From an uncultured Lachnospiraceae bacterium (GTDB lineage Bacteria; Bacillota; Clostridia; Lachnospirales; Lachnospiraceae), in contig CALWGV010000043.1 of the NCBI GenBank assembly GCA_944380185.1, forward strand, positions 1 through 64,000: a stretch of 64,000 nucleotides of DNA, written 5' to 3'. The notes under the pieces are model-generated. The model was not told where the DNA came from. It searched no databases and was given only the letters and a program-made list of their open reading frames with translations. The position numbers and the translations under genes were made by a program. This document shows, in pieces, positions 61,433 to 64,000 of the stretch. Every line of letters begins with the position of its first letter. Position 1 is the first letter of the stretch.

Positions 61433-61486
61433 CTGTCTTTGCTCCTTAAGATAAAAAATCCTTCTATGGTGCCGCCCATTCCCTTC

Positions 61487-63052
61487 TCACATCAGCGGAG
61501 AAAAGGCCTTCATAATCTCTGCCAGGAAACGGCGCCAGCTCTTAAGCCCAGCCTGCTCCGCAGATATTCTCTCCGAAACACCCACCGTCTCCAAAAAATC
61601 TTCTTTCATCTGCCCTATGCATTCTGTGCCATACATCCAAACCCCGCACTCAAAATGGTGGACGAGCGAACGGTAATCCAGGTTAATCGTGCCGCACACG
61701 GCATACTTGTCATCGCAGACAAAATTCTTCGCATGGATAAAACCAGGCGTGTATTCGTAGATCTTCACGCCATCCTCGATCAGCACCGAATAGTTGGACT
61801 GCGTCATCAGCAGAATGGCTTTTTTATCCGGAATATGAGGCGTAATAATTCGCACATCCACTCCCTTGCGAGAAGCGTTGCGCAGGGCGTTTAGCAATTC
61901 CCGATCGCAAATCAGATAAGGCGTAGTGATATACAGATATTTTCTTGCGCCGTTTATCATATTCAGATATACATTTTTGCCAGTCCGGTAGCGGTAGATC
62001 GGCTCTGGACCGTCGCCGAAGGGAATTACAAAGCCATCATCGAGCGATTCATCCGACGCATTCACCCGCTGTAAAAGTTCCTTTTTCTCCAGCCGCTGGT
62101 TCATATACCGGCTGCCGTCCAGGTGTATTGCTCCCTGTGCATTCCAAGCAGCAATAAAAAGCAGCATCAAATTCTGCACTGCCTCCCCCTCCAGGCGAAC
62201 GGCGCTGTCCTTCCAGTGGCCGTGCTTTTCAATGGCATTGATATATTCGTCGGCCAAATTGATGCCCCCAGTGTAGCCAATCTGTCCATCAATCACAGTG
62301 ATTTTGCGGTGATCTCGGTTGTTATGAATATGGGAAAGTATCGGCGTAAATTTATTGGCGGGAACACAGTGAATTTCCTCACGCTCCAACGTTTCATAAT
62401 AGTGCTCCGGGAGCGTAGTCATGCAGCCTACATCGTCATAGAGAAAAAACACTTCCACTCCTTCGGCAGCCTTTCTTCTCAAAATCTCATGGATGGGGTT
62501 CCACATCTGACCCTCCTGCACGATAAAATATTCCATAAAGATAAATCGACTCGCCGATTCCAGATCTTTCAATAAAGCCGTATAAAAATCTTCCCCCAGA
62601 GGATAATAAACCGTTCTGGTATGAGAATAACAAGACATTTTGGATATGCTGTACAGATAGTTGGCCTGCAGATAGGCGTCAAAGTCTCTCTCCCGCAGAC
62701 GTTGAATATCCTCCGTCTGTTCCAGCCAGGGCCGAATCTCCTGACCCGCCTGCTGATACCGGCGATATTCCTTCTCGCTGGTACGATTGCTGGATAGAAG
62801 CATATAGACAAAGGCGCCTACCACCGGCAGGAAACACAGGATAATCAGCCAGGGGATTTTGATCTCCGGTATCTCATCCCGATTGATCAGATAAAGAATT
62901 ATGCCCACATAAAACACCCATCCCAGTACGGTGATTGGCAAAAACAGTTCATAGAGCAGCACAAACACAATGAGCAGCTGGGAAAACTCCAGCACAATAC
63001 AAAGAGCCGCCAGAAAAAAGCGGGAACGAAGTATTTTCTCAATCCTTTCCAT
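61487..63052 (-). CDS. cls: cardiolipin synthase
   Basis: A 521-residue phospholipase D-type enzyme. Two N-terminal membrane segments (about 10-60) are followed by two HKD motifs, HRKITVID (about 225-232) and HAKNFVCDD (about 440-448). It joins phosphatidylglycerol molecules to form cardiolipin in the membrane. GGAGGAGAGG precedes ATG 63052. Two CATATAGGCA repeats lie upstream. It fits the PgsA-like synthase encoded 7 kb away. Confidence 0.93.
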   Translation of the reverse strand: MERIEKILRSRFFLAALCIVLEFSQLLIVFVLLYELFLPITVLGWVFYVGIILYLINRDEIPEIKIPWLIILCFLPVVGAFVYMLLSSNRTSEKEYRRYQQAGQEIRPWLEQTEDIQRLRERDFDAYLQANYLYSISKMSCYSHTRTVYYPLGEDFYTALLKDLESASRFIFMEYFIVQEGQMWNPIHEILRRKAAEGVEVFFLYDDVGCMTTLPEHYYETLEREEIHCVPANKFTPILSHIHNNRDHRKITVIDGQIGYTGGINLADEYINAIEKHGHWKDSAVRLEGEAVQNLMLLFIAAWNAQGAIHLDGSRYMNQRLEKKELLQRVNASDESLDDGFVIPFGDGPEPIYRYRTGKNVYLNMINGARKYLYITTPYLICDRELLNALRNASRKGVDVRIITPHIPDKKAILLMTQSNYSVLIEDGVKIYEYTPGFIHAKNFVCDDKYAVCGTINLDYRSLVHHFECGVWMYGTECIGQMKEDFLETVGVSERISAEQAGLKSWRRFLAEIMKAFSPLM

Positions 63053-63096
63053 CGGTACACCTCTCCTCCAAAGTTTGCAAGATCAAATATCCTAGC

Positions 63097-63126
63097 CATA
63101 TAGGCAATATTATTTTCATATAGGCA
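63097..63126. repeat. direct repeat upstream of cls
   Basis: CATATAGGCA occurs at 63097-63106 and 63117-63126, centres 20 bp apart, about two helical turns. This spacing suggests a possible binding site for a dimeric regulator. Confidence 0.4.
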
Positions 63127-63165
63127 TATTTAAAAAATGATTAAAATATGTTTGAAAAATATTAA

Positions 63166-63195
63166 GACAGAGCTGCTTGGACTGACAGCTCTGTC
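63166..63195 (-). terminator. terminator of the membrane protein gene
   Basis: Arms GACAGAGCTG (63166-63175) and CAGCTCTGTC (63186-63195), 10 bp perfect, with TTAATATTTTT following on the minus strand. Confidence 0.85.
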
Positions 63196-63263
63196 CCTTC
63201 GTGTCTGTTGCTTCCGGCTTTTTATTCGCCTGTTCCATTGTTTTTTTGCCATGCGGTGTAGCA

Positions 63264-63842
63264 TCACTTGTTCGTTGTAATGTCTATAGTTATGTTAAGC
63301 TTTTTTTGATTTATTTCTTCTTTTTTTCTGCATCTGTTTTCCCAGAGCACACGTATCCATCCAAGAGCTTTCTGCATCCACAGGCAATTCGTGCCCCACA
63401 GACTGACCCAGATAAACAAAAAGCCATAATAAGCCAACAGTCCTTCCTGTCCCTTGGCAGGCTGAGCGGTGATGCGAATTACGTCCAGCATGATCTTTGT
63501 CAGATACAAAGCCGTATAGATCAGGCGAAAAATCCGTTTTGTCTGATATACGGCCTCCTGCCTTTTAGCGGACTGTCTTCGAAAAAAAACGGCCTGTCCC
63601 AGCAGGATGAGGGCATAGGCCGCCGCTCCGAAACAGATCACTGTATCCAATCCCTCATATCCGCTGCTTTTGTACAGAAGAAAGATAAAGCTGTTTAAGC
63701 CGATCACACCGATATTCAGGACATCCCAGCTCAGACGGAAAGCTCCTTGATTATTTTGATACAGCCGGGATGCAAAGCCCATCATCCTCTCCGCCGCAGC
63801 GGCAGGCGATTTATGTCTGGGGCTGCCTTCTTTCTTCTTCAT
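63264..63842 (-). CDS. multi-pass membrane protein of unknown function
   Basis: A 192-residue protein with a basic N-terminus and about four hydrophobic segments (for example LNIGVIGLNSFIFLLY, AAAYALILLGQAVFF and YYGFLFIWVSLWG). The tail is rich in Lys, Asn and Ile. ATG 63842 follows GAGAGGAG and overlaps the stop of the preceding gene by 32 nt. I do not recognise the family. The overlap with another membrane protein gene suggests a common operon and perhaps one complex. Confidence 0.6.
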   Translation of the reverse strand: MKKKEGSPRHKSPAAAAERMMGFASRLYQNNQGAFRLSWDVLNIGVIGLNSFIFLLYKSSGYEGLDTVICFGAAAYALILLGQAVFFRRQSAKRQEAVYQTKRIFRLIYTALYLTKIMLDVIRITAQPAKGQEGLLAYYGFLFIWVSLWGTNCLWMQKALGWIRVLWENRCRKKEEINQKKLNITIDITTNK

Positions 63843-64000
63843 CAGATGCTCCTCTCCCCTGTCCAAAAGCTGAATGGGAACGGCTCCCCGCAGAATATAC
63901 GGAATGGATGCAGCGAGCCAGCGAGAACGCTGCCAGGGCAAAAAGTACGGCGATAAACATCCCCATGGCTCCCGCCAGAAATACAGGTGTACCCGACAGA
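63811..64000 (-). CDS. membrane protein, C-terminal fragment (partial)
   Basis: Only the last 62 or so codons are in the window. The visible part has a hydrophobic segment (GAMGMFIAVLFALAAFSLAR) followed by a polar tail ending RQPQT. The frame is open to the window edge, and its end contains the ribosome site for the next gene, so the two are likely coupled. The family cannot be named. Confidence 0.5.
   Translation of the reverse strand, partial: LSGTPVFLAGAMGMFIAVLFALAAFSLARCIHSVYSAGSRSHSAFGQGRGASDEEERRQPQT

Noticed and set aside
1..64000. CRISPR arrays, rRNA, tRNA genes and intact insertion sequences
   Set aside because: I looked for regularly spaced repeats, tRNA cloverleaf ends and transposase motifs and found none convincing by eye. 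A tRNAscan-SE and ISfinder run would settle it.

Overview
The window reads as a chromosomal segment of a spore-forming Firmicute of the class Clostridia, most like Lachnospiraceae. Pointers are the glmS ribozyme, the yqfC-yqfD-phoH-ybeY cluster, a fused NadD-YqeK protein, Gram-positive LexA boxes, a SpoVB/MurJ-like flippase, short-form HisG with HisZ, an EFR1-type ferredoxin and many strong AGGAGG ribosome sites. The taxonomic call is inference from gene content. No rRNA, tRNA, CRISPR array or intact insertion sequence was seen. Most genes lie on the minus strand.

Layout. 1-173: glmS start, preceded by its ribozyme (about 230-386) and promoter. 779-3792: plus-strand TtcA-like ATPase, a XerS-like recombinase and azlCD. 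3825-6396: homoserine dehydrogenase, then a LysM protein divergent from lexA, with four LexA boxes between them. 6486-12477: yfcE, rsfS, nadD-yqeK, yhbY, small proteins, a flavodiiron protein and a MATE pump. 12563-22755: mutL, mutS, a C39-peptidase lipoprotein, miaB, a DUF896 protein, a patatin and an FAD protein. 22787-32088: a BaiN-like flavoprotein, a BofC-like protein, a lipid flippase, a DUF3048 lipoprotein, the ybeY-phoH-yqfD-yqfC operon and degV.

32288-38800 is an AT-rich accessory stretch: two lipoproteins, an 852-residue secreted protein, unrecognised sequence, a 50-residue membrane protein, a 139-codon ORF, a Cro/CI-type regulator with a palindromic site, and a GNAT enzyme resembling streptothricin acetyltransferases. 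38891-47220 holds redox enzymes (aldo/keto reductase, flavodoxin-ferredoxin, FMN reductase), a LysR and an HxlR regulator, and a LytTR/GHKL two-component system beside an ABC exporter with a 47-residue membrane protein.

47227-48641: a fluoride riboswitch with an overlapping terminator controls a CPA-type antiporter, an apparent fluoride exporter. 48702-54343: histidine operon hisZ-hisG-hisD-hisB-hisA-hisIE behind a consensus promoter. hisC, hisH and hisF are absent here, and HisIE carries an extra N-terminal half-barrel-like domain. 54448-64000: pgsA-like synthase, threonine-aldolase-like enzyme, HAD phosphatase, an XRE regulator coupled to an ABC exporter with a likely self-operator, a lipoprotein, a second FMN reductase, cardiolipin synthase and membrane proteins running off the end.
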